Positions 1 through 5,895 of a stretch of DNA of 8,574 nt are shown here, in pieces (within the stretch, counting starts at the first letter, position 1; each line of letters starts with the position of its first letter). Below the pieces are notes generated by a model, which was not told the origin of the DNA, searched no databases, and saw nothing but the letters and a program-made list of their open reading frames with translations. This DNA is from Neisseriaceae bacterium. Lineage in GTDB: Bacteria > Pseudomonadota > Gammaproteobacteria > Burkholderiales > UBA11063. Both the position numbers and the translations under genes were made by a program. The stretch lies in contig DAHXMX010000038.1 in NCBI GenBank assembly GCA_027371515.1, forward strand, positions 1 to 8,574. Reading direction: 5' to 3'.

Positions 1-245
1 TTAATAGCACCCTCTGTAGTAACTACATCTGATGACTTACTACTATTTTTTAAAAACACCATAATTTGAGGATATTGTAAACTTGTTTGCTCCCAACTTG
101 TAGTAGCCTTAGATACGCTTAACACTAGAAATATTATGGTAATAAAAATTGTTATAATAAAAATATTAAGCATACTATCACTAGGTGATTTTAGAAACTT
201 TTTAGCCGCTAGTTTAATAGCGTTAACATGTTGATTAATAATCAT
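1..245 (-). CDS. ftsX: Cell division protein FtsX, N-terminal part (runs off left edge)
   Basis: FtsX is the membrane partner of the FtsE ATPase in the divisome complex that controls septal peptidoglycan hydrolysis. I translated the reverse complement from the ATG at 245-243. This gives 81 codons without a stop, leaving the window at position 1. The piece has a short basic cytoplasmic N-terminus (MIINQHVNAIKLAAKKFLKS), one hydrophobic helix at about residues 25-46, and the start of the periplasmic domain (SPQ-like YPQIMVFLK at 58-66). This is the layout of FtsX up to and just past TM1. The start overlaps the ftsE stop by one base (TAATG), the usual coupled ftsE-ftsX arrangement. The rest of a normal FtsX is not next to it here. 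A C-terminal ftsX fragment lies on the opposite strand at about 1391-2011 and begins roughly 15-20 residues after the point where this piece leaves the window. Whether this copy is complete outside the window is unknown. Confidence 0.85.
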   Translation of the reverse strand, partial: MIINQHVNAIKLAAKKFLKSPSDSMLNIFIITIFITIIFLVLSVSKATTSWEQTSLQYPQIMVFLKNSSKSSDVVTTEGAI

Positions 246-913
246 TAATTTTTTACCCCGCCAAATTGTCCATTATTTAAGCGAATAATCCGTTTGCCAT
301 AATCATTTAATATCGTTTCATCATGCGCTGATATTAAAATCGTGACACCTGCTTGATGGAAAAGTTTCAATAACTCAATAATTCTAAGTGCATTATCACG
401 ATCTAAATTAGCAGTTGGTTCATCAGCTAAAAGTATTTTGGGTTTATGAACAATAGCACGAGCAATACACAATCTTTGCTGTTCTCCCCCAGATAATTGC
501 CTTGGGTCGCTATCTGCTTTATGCGCTAAGCCAACTTTATTTAAAGCATCTCTTACGCGCTCTTTTTTATTTTTGTAATTTAATATATCTAAAGGTAAAC
601 TAACATTTTCAAAAACATTTCTATCATAAAGTATCTTATGATCTTGAAAAATAAAACCAATATGCTGACGAATAAAAGTTCTGTAATTTTCTTGAGTTGC
701 ACTTAAATTAAAATCATTAACTATCACATTACCTTGCGTTGCAACTTCTATCCCAGCTATGAGCTTTAGTATGGTAGATTTACCAGATCCTGATGGCCCA
801 GCCAAAAAAACTAATTCACCACGCTCGATTGATAACGAGATATTTTTTATAGCAGAAACATCACCGTGGTATATTTTACTCACTTGCTCAAAGACAATAA
901 TTTGATTATTCAT
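245..913 (-). CDS. ftsE: Cell division ATP-binding protein FtsE
   Basis: FtsE is the cytoplasmic ABC-type ATPase that pairs with FtsX at the division septum. The 222-residue protein has the family's normal length and all expected motifs: Walker A GPSGSGKST at 39-47, Q-loop Gln90, signature LSGGEQQ at 140-146, Walker B ILLADE at 160-165 directly followed by PTANLD with the D-loop, and the switch His at 197. The HKILYDRNVFENVSLPL stretch (92-108) after the Q-loop is typical of FtsE and separates it from LolD-like relatives. The start at 913 has only a weak upstream purine stretch (TAAGA). The stop overlaps the ftsX start by one base. It is transcribed away from the intergenic region 914-1119. 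If the segment is inverted, ftsE originally pointed the other way and led the queA-ubi operon. The gene itself looks intact. Confidence 0.95.
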   Translation of the reverse strand: MNNQIIVFEQVSKIYHGDVSAIKNISLSIERGELVFLAGPSGSGKSTILKLIAGIEVATQGNVIVNDFNLSATQENYRTFIRQHIGFIFQDHKILYDRNVFENVSLPLDILNYKNKKERVRDALNKVGLAHKADSDPRQLSGGEQQRLCIARAIVHKPKILLADEPTANLDRDNALRIIELLKLFHQAGVTILISAHDETILNDYGKRIIRLNNGQFGGVKN

Positions 914-949
914 AAGCGATCTTAGATACTAAAATTAGCAATATTAGTA

Positions 950-955
950 ATTATA
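950..955 (-). promoter_or_regulatory. Possible -10 element for ftsE
   Basis: On the minus strand these bases read TATAAT, a perfect sigma70 -10 hexamer, 37 bases upstream of the ftsE start. No convincing -35 hexamer lies 16-18 bases further upstream (best match about 3 of 6). In DNA this AT-rich a TATAAT can occur by chance, so the call rests mainly on its place in the divergent intergenic region. Confidence 0.35.
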
Positions 956-1008
956 ACTTATTTTGGGTTCTTATGCGATAATAAAATGCATACTGTAGCT
1001 TAACTTAT

Positions 1009-1037
1009 TTGACAAATGCAGGATAATGCTACGTAAT
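1009..1037 (+). promoter_or_regulatory. Upstream promoter-like unit
   Basis: A perfect TTGACA at 1009-1014 is followed 17 bases later by CGTAAT (1032-1037, 4 of 6 to the -10 consensus). The alternative TACGTA at 1030-1035 leaves only 15 bases. The unit resembles the stronger promoter just downstream: both carry TTGACA and then ATAATGCTAC (1023-1032 and 1057-1066), so it may be a diverged duplicate. Activity is uncertain. Confidence 0.35.
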
Positions 1038-1040
1038 TTC

Positions 1041-1069
1041 TTGACAATATCTAGCAATAATGCTACAAT
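1041..1069 (+). promoter_or_regulatory. Strong sigma70-type promoter with extended -10
   Basis: TTGACA at 1041-1046 (6 of 6), a 17-base spacer, and TACAAT at 1064-1069 (5 of 6), preceded by TGC at 1061-1063, which forms an extended -10. This is the best promoter match in the window. It points into the truncated symporter gene at 1120. Because no terminator is visible, it probably also serves the ftsX remnant and the queA-ubiE-ubiJ-ubiB-rnb run. It looks like the native promoter of the symporter gene. Confidence 0.75.
1052..1065. promoter_or_regulatory. Hyphenated palindrome over the -10 (possible operator)
   Basis: TAGCA-ATAA-TGCTA is a perfect inverted repeat with 5-base arms and a 4-base centre. 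It lies in the spacer and -10 element of the promoter at 1041-1069, a position where a bound repressor would block RNA polymerase. The right arm also occurs in the upstream unit at 1027-1031. The arms are short, so chance is possible, and no regulator is identified. Confidence 0.25.
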
Positions 1070-1109
1070 TTAAAACCAAAAATAAATGCATTACACCGTA
1101 AAAATTAGT

Positions 1110-1113
1110 GGGA
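1110..1113 (+). promoter_or_regulatory. Ribosome binding site for the truncated symporter
   Basis: GGGA at 1110-1113 lies six bases before the ATG at 1120. It favours that ATG over the in-frame GTG at 1108, which overlaps this same element and would have no site of its own. Confidence 0.55.
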
Positions 1114-1119
1114 ATTAAT

Positions 1120-1401
1120 ATGAATCAAAAATTTAAGCTTGGATTTGGCAACCAGTGCATGCTTGCACTAGTACTTGGGTTAGGGTTAGGACATTTTCTG
1201 CCTAGTAGTATCATAGATGTAATTAGTCCAGTCGGTGATGCTTTTCTTAAACTTTTACGCCTAGTTATAGTGCCACTTACATTTTCAACAATTGTGGCTA
1301 GTTTTTCCAAATTGGACAATATAACTGTAATTAAAAAACTTGGATTAACTACACTAATATGGTTTGCAATCACGGCATTAATAGCAGCTAGGTTTAAATG
1401 A
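1120..1401 (+). pseudogene. Dicarboxylate/amino acid:cation symporter, 5' fragment
   Basis: The intact family (DAACS, GltP/DctA-like) imports glutamate, aspartate or C4-dicarboxylates with protons or sodium, using proteins of roughly 400-430 residues. Only about 93 codons remain here. From the ATG at 1120 the protein shows TM1 (about 13-29, CMLALVLGLGLGHFLP), the conserved loop and TM2 (GDAFLKLLRLVIVPLTFSTIVAS, in two parts at about 38-49 and 50-60), and the start of TM3 (LTTLIWFAITALIAA, about 75-89). The frame then runs into unrelated sequence, RFK, and a TGA at 1399-1401. Family likeness stops at about 1386-1390, where an ftsX fragment begins in another frame. The missing transport core means no function as a symporter. 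The promoter and ribosome binding site look intact, so a short membrane peptide could still be made. The substrate cannot be told from this fragment. Confidence 0.85.
1384..1394. other. Rearrangement junction: symporter fragment / ftsX fragment
   Basis: Up to about 1388 the plus strand reads as a symporter in one frame (ALIAA). From about 1391 it reads as FtsX in another frame (GLNELK, matching the GLEELQ-type motif that follows the beta3-like segment of short FtsX proteins). The switch falls within GCAGCTAGGTT. It joins two genes that both lose part of their length, so it is a real or artefactual DNA breakpoint and not a gene boundary. Confidence 0.7.
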
Positions 1402-2011
1402 ATTAAAAAGTGATGATAAGTTAAATAATGTTATTAATGATGATGTTATTGAAAGTGATAATCCATTACCAGATATCTTGATTGTAAAAACTAATACCAC
1501 TAATTCAATTGTATTAAAGAAAATTACCGATTATATCAAGAGCTTGTCAAGCGTAGATAGTGTTAATTTTAATGAAATTTATGTTGATAAGCTAAGTGAA
1601 TTTGTGTCATTTTTGCATTATATAACAACAATTATTCAGATGTCTTGTATTGTAATTATTGCAATTACTATATTCAACACAATTCGTTTACAGATGTTTA
1701 TTAATCGAGATGAAATATTGGTATCACGATTGATTGGTGCATCAAATATGTTTATCATGCGCCCATTAACTTATGTTGCAATTATCCAAATCACGATAAG
1801 TGCTTGCTTTGGCTATCTGAGCTATAAATTATGTGTTAGCTATATGAATATTATAATTAATAATTATTCACATTTTTTTGGCAATAAGTTTCATCTGATT
1901 AGTTTAAATCTAGAGGAAATTTTTCAGGTGTATGCTGTATTGTGTGTATTCACTATATTTGCTGTATTTACTGCTGTTCGTTCAGTTTTTAAACATAATA
2001 CCCTTAATTAG
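1391..2011 (+). pseudogene. ftsX: FtsX, C-terminal fragment on the opposite strand to ftsE
   Basis: About 206 residues of FtsX lie here in one open frame that lacks a normal start. The visible parts, in order, are GLNELK, the periplasmic signature NPLPDILIV (1460-1486), TM2 (about 1619-1675), then the cytoplasmic loop NTIRLQMFINRDEILVSRLIGA, which is the most diagnostic FtsX stretch. TM3 (about 1760-1830) and TM4 (about 1926-1980) follow, with the normal C-terminus ending at the TAG. Everything before GLNELK is absent. The missing TM1 region matches the minus-strand piece at 1-245, and the two together make about 288 residues of a roughly 300-residue betaproteobacterial FtsX. The first possible start is a TTG at 1478 without a ribosome binding site, and the upstream symporter frame does not read into it. 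The reading frame has no internal stops, so the break is recent, under selection, or an assembly error. Confidence 0.85.
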
Positions 2012-2018
2012 TATTAGT

Positions 2019-3047
2019 ATGCAAAATTTAACTTTAAATGATTTTGATTATTATTTGCCTGAAGAATTAATTGCAAATACACCAAGTGCAAAACGCGATG
2101 AAAGTAAGTTATTAATTGTAGATGAATTAAAGACAACAATTTTTAAAAACATCATTGATTACATCAATCCTCATGATTTATTAATTTTCAATGACTCTAA
2201 GGTATTTAAAGCGCGTTTGTTTGGTAATAAACCAACCGGTGGTAAAGTAGAGATTTTAATTGAAAAAATTATTGATAACAAAACTATAATTGCGCATGTT
2301 CGTTCTAATAAAACTATTAATTATGACTTAAATATTATATGCCCAAATCAATTAAAGTTGAGTGTAACAAAAAAACTTAATGGTTTATTTGAGTTGAAGT
2401 CAACTGAATTTGTTGATTGGATTCATTATTTAGAACAATACGGACATGTTCCTTTACCGCCTTATATTAAACGTAGCGATAACCAAACAGATAATACACG
2501 TTATCAAACTATTTATGCGCGCGAGTATGGCTCAGTTGCAGCACCTACTGCGGGACTTCATTTTACTGAAGAGTTAATTAATCAAATAAAAAATAAAGGT
2601 GCTTTAATTGATTTTGTAACTTTGCATGTAGGATCTGGGACATTTAAATCTGTTAGTGTTGATAAAATAGCCGATCATGTGATGCATCAAGAATATTATA
2701 CGGTTAAGGCAAGTACTATTGATTTAATTAATCAAACCAAACAAAATGGCGGTAGAGTTATTGCTGTAGGTACTACAAGTGTTAGAACATTAGAAACCGT
2801 AGCTTTAAATAATTATGTAACTTTAAACGGAGATACTAATATTTTTATTACTCCTAGATTTGAGTTTAAAGTAGTGGATACATTAATCACTAATTTTCAT
2901 TTACCTAAGTCTACATTAATGATGTTGGTGTCAGCATTTGCTGGTATGAATACAATAAAAAATGCATATCTGTATGCAATTAATAATAAGTTTAGATTTT
3001 TTAGTTACGGTGATGCTATGCTCTTGAATCTTAATAAGGATAAATGA
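2019..3047 (+). CDS. queA: S-adenosylmethionine:tRNA ribosyltransferase-isomerase QueA
   Basis: QueA transfers and isomerises the ribose of S-adenosylmethionine onto preQ1 in tRNA (position 34, GUN anticodons), giving epoxyqueuosine. The 342-residue protein is full length (E. coli has 356). Visible family motifs are FDYYLPEELIA at 9-19, FNDSKVFKARLFG at 57-69 with GGKVEILIE just after, YGHVPLPPYIKR at 141-152, GSVAAPTAGLHF at 171-182, LHVGSGTF at 202-209, VGTTSVRTLE at 250-259 and TNFHLPKSTLMMLVSAFAG at 291-309. The ATG at 2019 begins the conserved N-terminus, MQNLTLNDFDYYLP. An ATG at 1932 is in frame, but it would add 29 hydrophobic residues that are only an out-of-frame reading of the ftsX TM4. 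The gene starts 7 bases after the ftsX stop with no clear Shine-Dalgarno sequence. Its stop overlaps the ubiE start. Confidence 0.95.
   Translation: MQNLTLNDFDYYLPEELIANTPSAKRDESKLLIVDELKTTIFKNIIDYINPHDLLIFNDSKVFKARLFGNKPTGGKVEILIEKIIDNKTIIAHVRSNKTINYDLNIICPNQLKLSVTKKLNGLFELKSTEFVDWIHYLEQYGHVPLPPYIKRSDNQTDNTRYQTIYAREYGSVAAPTAGLHFTEELINQIKNKGALIDFVTLHVGSGTFKSVSVDKIADHVMHQEYYTVKASTIDLINQTKQNGGRVIAVGTTSVRTLETVALNNYVTLNGDTNIFITPRFEFKVVDTLITNFHLPKSTLMMLVSAFAGMNTIKNAYLYAINNKFRFFSYGDAMLLNLNKDK
3036..3040 (+). promoter_or_regulatory. Ribosome binding site deciding the ubiE start
   Basis: AAGGA at 3036-3040 lies inside the end of queA, 6 bases before the ATG at 3047 and only 3 before the ATG at 3044. 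Normal spacing favours 3047. Confidence 0.6.
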
Positions 3048-3787
3048 TGAGCGATGATAAAAAAACTCATTTTGGTTTCAAAAATGTTGTTGAAGATGAA
3101 AAAGCTGATTTAGTTGCTAACGTATTTCATTCTGTTGCCAAGAATTATGATATCATGAACGATGTTATGTCAATAGGAATGCATCGTTTATGGAAGCAAT
3201 TTACTTTTTTTACCTCAGAAGTTAAACTAGGTGACAAGGTATTAGATATTGCTGGTGGTACTGGGGACATGACACTTGGCTTCAAAAAAATAGTTGGTGA
3301 TAGTGGAGAAGTATGGCATACTGATATTAATTCGTCTATGTTAAAAATTGGCCGTGATCGTTTATTAGATAAAGGTGTTATTGCTACGCAGTGTTTATGT
3401 GATGCCGAAAAATTACCTTTTTTAGACAATTATTTTAATGCTGTGTGTGTATCATTTGGTTTACGTAATATGACACATAAAGATATTGCACTTCGAGAAA
3501 TGTATCGTGTCTTAAAACCTGGTGGAGTACTTTATGTACTTGAATTTTCTAAAATATATAAACCATTTGAAAAATTATATGATTTGTATTCTTTTAAATT
3601 ATTGCCATTTATGGGTAAATTAATTGCAAAAGATAGTGAAAGTTATCAATATCTTGCCGAATCAATTAGAATGCATCCGGATCAAGAAACATTAAAGCAA
3701 ATGTTACTTGATGCAGGATTTAATAAAGCCAAATACAATAATTTAACTTTTGGGATTACTGCATTACATAAAGGATATAAATTTTAA
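3047..3787 (+). CDS. ubiE: Ubiquinone/menaquinone C-methyltransferase UbiE
   Basis: UbiE is the cytoplasmic S-adenosylmethionine-dependent enzyme that C-methylates the benzoquinol ring in ubiquinone synthesis (and demethylmenaquinol where menaquinone is made). From the ATG at 3047 it has 246 residues, close to the 251 of E. coli. Motifs are F-x-x-V-A-x-x-Y-D at 27-35 followed by MNDVMSIGMHRLWK (37-50), SAM-binding motif I VLDIAGGTGD at 65-74, acidic Asp93 after strand 2, DAEKLPF at 119-125, FGLRNM at 137-142, YRVLKPGG at 153-160 and the family C-terminal stretch ESIRMHPDQE at 205-214. Two ATGs are adjacent (3044 and 3047). The AAGGA at 3036-3040 fits the second better. The start overlaps the queA stop (TGATG), and ubiJ follows after one base. 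Confidence 0.95.
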   Translation: MSDDKKTHFGFKNVVEDEKADLVANVFHSVAKNYDIMNDVMSIGMHRLWKQFTFFTSEVKLGDKVLDIAGGTGDMTLGFKKIVGDSGEVWHTDINSSMLKIGRDRLLDKGVIATQCLCDAEKLPFLDNYFNAVCVSFGLRNMTHKDIALREMYRVLKPGGVLYVLEFSKIYKPFEKLYDLYSFKLLPFMGKLIAKDSESYQYLAESIRMHPDQETLKQMLLDAGFNKAKYNNLTFGITALHKGYKF

Positions 3788-3788
3788 A

Positions 3789-4367
3789 ATGTTTAATAAA
3801 GTTAAAATTGATTGTCTAAATTTTATTTTGAGCAAAAATAACCATGTAAAAGAAGAGTTAGCTAAGTTAGTTAATTGTACTTTTAATATTAATATGGTAG
3901 GATTTTGTTTAAGTGCTATGATTAGCAATAGTGGTGAACTTAGTTATTATAGTGAATTAAATTCACATGATGTTGAAATTTTAATTCCATTAAAAGCATC
4001 AAGTTATTTTATTCATCGAGATAGCTTAACTACATTTAAACAATTAACTATCATTGGTAATCAAAAACTAGGACGTGAGATTTTAGAAATATTAGCAAAG
4101 ATAAATTTAAATAATCTATATCCACAATCACCGCTATTAGGTGTAATATTTCTTCAAGTAGAAAGTTTTATTGATAGTGTGCGTAATCAAATTATTTTAA
4201 TGAGCCGGAATTCTTCTCAATCAATCAGTGAATATTTACTTTATGAAACAAATGATTTGGTAAGTAGTTATGAAATTAATGAGTTTTGTAACCAAGTTGA
4301 TGCTATCAATGAAAGAAGTGCATTATTAGAGCTTAAAATTAATCGTTTAATGAATCAACTAAAATGA
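3789..4367 (+). CDS. ubiJ: Ubiquinone biosynthesis accessory factor UbiJ
   Basis: UbiJ is a non-catalytic SCP2-type lipid-binding protein. In E. coli it works with UbiK and forms part of the soluble complex that carries hydrophobic ubiquinone intermediates. The 192-residue protein (E. coli 201) is divergent in sequence, but the layout fits. There is an N-terminal SCP2-like alpha/beta region at about 25-105 (including the TTFKQLTIIGNQKLGREILEIL stretch, which matches the usual I-x-G-D-x-x-L-x-x-x-L segment). The C-terminal part is helical and charged, with EYLLYETNDLVSSYEINEF (148-166) and a probable coiled coil at 167-191. Its position between ubiE and ubiB, as in many proteobacteria, is the strongest support. 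The ATG at 3789 is one base after the ubiE stop, with AAGGA at 3771-3775 upstream at a rather long distance (13 bases). The end overlaps ubiB by four bases (ATGA). Confidence 0.85.
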   Translation: MFNKVKIDCLNFILSKNNHVKEELAKLVNCTFNINMVGFCLSAMISNSGELSYYSELNSHDVEILIPLKASSYFIHRDSLTTFKQLTIIGNQKLGREILEILAKINLNNLYPQSPLLGVIFLQVESFIDSVRNQIILMSRNSSQSISEYLLYETNDLVSSYEINEFCNQVDAINERSALLELKINRLMNQLK

Positions 4368-5890
4368 GAAGAATATTGCGCGTAATAAAAATCATAATAA
4401 CTATTCATCGTTATGATTTGTATCAAATACTTAAAGATTATGATAAAGTTAGCACTACGGCAAAGATATTGGAATTAATGTTGTGGTTTATTCCAACTGT
4501 CTATAAAGATAAGCCTGTTGCAATGCGTTTACGGCTAGCTCTTGAAAGTCTAGGCCCTGTTTTTATTAAGTTTGGACAACTACTGTCTACTCGTCAGGAT
4601 TTATTACCTGATGATTATGTACCTGAGTTACCTTTGTTACAAAATAAAGTTAAACCATTTGATGGTGCAATTGCAAAGCAAATTATTGAGCGAGCTTTTA
4701 AAAAAACTATTAGTGAATTATTTATTGAGTTTAGCGATGAAGCTATTGCATCAGCTTCTATTGCTCAGGTACATAAAGCAATACTGCGTGAAAATGAACA
4801 TGTTGTTGCAGTTAAAGTAATTCGTCCAGAAATTGAAAAGACTATTAAAAAAGATCTAAGGGTATTAAAGTTATTGGCTTGGTGGATAGAAAAACTTTTT
4901 AAAGACGGAAAACGCTTAAGACCAAAAGAAGTGGTTATTGAGTTTGAAAAAAGTATCATGTCTGAATTGAATTTCTTGCAAGAAGCGGCAAATGCGACCG
5001 AATTACATCGGTTACATAAAAACGATAACCGTATTATTATTCCTAAGGTATATTTTGATTATACTACTCATGATGTAATTATGTTAGAGTGGATGGATGG
5101 AGTTCCTATCTCTGATATTGAAAGTATTAAAGCAAAAAATATTGATTTGAAACAGCTTTCATATAATGGATTAGCGATATTTTATACTCAGGTATTTAAT
5201 TTTGGTTTTTTTCATGCAGATATGCATCCAGGTAATATTTTTTGTGATGATTATGGTCGTTATGTAGGTTTAGATTTTGGCATCGTTGGTTGTTTATCTG
5301 AAGAAGATATGCGCTATCTAGCTATTAATATATTAGCGTTTTTTAATCGTGATTATAAAAAAGTAGCCGTTACTCATGTTGATTCTGGGTGGGCACCACG
5401 TGATACACCTATTGAGGAGTTAGAAAATGCAATTCGTGCGGTGTGTGAACCAATCTTTAATAAACCATTAGTTGAAATATCATTTGGTAATGTCTTGATT
5501 AATTTATTTAAGGTTTCTAGAAAATTTAATATTAAAGTACAACCACAATTAATTTTATTACAAAAAACAATTGTTAATGTAGAAGGTATGGGGCGCATGC
5601 TAAATCCTGATTTAGATTTATGGGAGACAGCCAAACCATTTTTAGAGCGTTGGATGAAAAAGCAAATGGGGTTACGTGGTTTTATTGATAATATTAAAGC
5701 TGAAATGCCATTTTGGTCGTATACCTTACCTAAGATACCAGGACAGTATGCTAAAAGTCTGCATATAATTAATGAATTAAAAAACCAAAATGATGAATAT
5801 CATAAAATACTTAATAGTAATTTACGTCAAAATAGATTGTTATTAATTATTTTGATTATTCTAATTAGTGTATTAATTATAAAAAGTTAA
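4364..5890 (+). CDS. ubiB: Ubiquinone biosynthesis atypical kinase/ATPase UbiB
   Basis: UbiB (ABC1/ADCK family) is an atypical protein-kinase-like ATPase needed for ubiquinone synthesis, acting at the inner membrane. Its exact substrate is debated. The 508-residue protein shows the family marks: the K-x-G-Q motif at 69-72 within FIKFGQLLSTRQDLLP, the alanine/serine-rich nucleotide loop ASASIAQVH at 129-137, the ATP-site Lys151 in VAVKVIRP, the ELNF motif at 201-204, the catalytic HADMHPGN at 284-291 and the metal-binding DFG at 304-306. The C-terminus has one clear hydrophobic helix at about 491-506 (LLLIILIILISVLII). E. coli UbiB (546 residues) has two, so the anchor here may be shorter. The start overlaps ubiJ (ATGA), and the following RNB gene starts five bases after its stop, suggesting one transcript. 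Confidence 0.95.
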   Translation: MRRILRVIKIIITIHRYDLYQILKDYDKVSTTAKILELMLWFIPTVYKDKPVAMRLRLALESLGPVFIKFGQLLSTRQDLLPDDYVPELPLLQNKVKPFDGAIAKQIIERAFKKTISELFIEFSDEAIASASIAQVHKAILRENEHVVAVKVIRPEIEKTIKKDLRVLKLLAWWIEKLFKDGKRLRPKEVVIEFEKSIMSELNFLQEAANATELHRLHKNDNRIIIPKVYFDYTTHDVIMLEWMDGVPISDIESIKAKNIDLKQLSYNGLAIFYTQVFNFGFFHADMHPGNIFCDDYGRYVGLDFGIVGCLSEEDMRYLAINILAFFNRDYKKVAVTHVDSGWAPRDTPIEELENAIRAVCEPIFNKPLVEISFGNVLINLFKVSRKFNIKVQPQLILLQKTIVNVEGMGRMLNPDLDLWETAKPFLERWMKKQMGLRGFIDNIKAEMPFWSYTLPKIPGQYAKSLHIINELKNQNDEYHKILNSNLRQNRLLLIILIILISVLIIKS

Positions 5891-5895
5891 ATAAG

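Noticed and set aside
1..1386. Nine-base direct repeat TTAATAGCA at 1-9 and 1378-1386 as recombination sites
   Set aside because: The copies are in direct orientation, so they could not mediate an inversion. TTAATAGC also occurs at 214-221, so chance in AT-rich coding DNA is likely.
25..1424. Imperfect inverted repeat between 25-60 and about 1403-1435 (TTAAAAA...AAGT)
   Set aside because: Only about 14 of 19 bases match, both lie inside ftsX coding sequence rich in Lys, Asn and Ser codons, and they do not fall at the junction.
1478..2011. Separate small membrane protein starting at TTG 1478
   Set aside because: The FtsX likeness begins well before 1478 (GLNELK and NPLPDILIV), there is no ribosome binding site at this TTG, and the frame is simply the 3' part of ftsX.
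1932..2018. In-frame upstream ATG extending QueA by 29 residues
   Set aside because: The extension is an out-of-frame reading of FtsX TM4, is purely hydrophobic, and precedes the conserved QueA N-terminus that begins at 2019.
3145..3429. Minus-strand open frame inside ubiE, and similar frames inside ubiB and the symporter fragment
   Set aside because: They lie wholly within well-supported genes, show no family motifs or ribosome binding sites, and are shadows of the plus-strand coding sequence.
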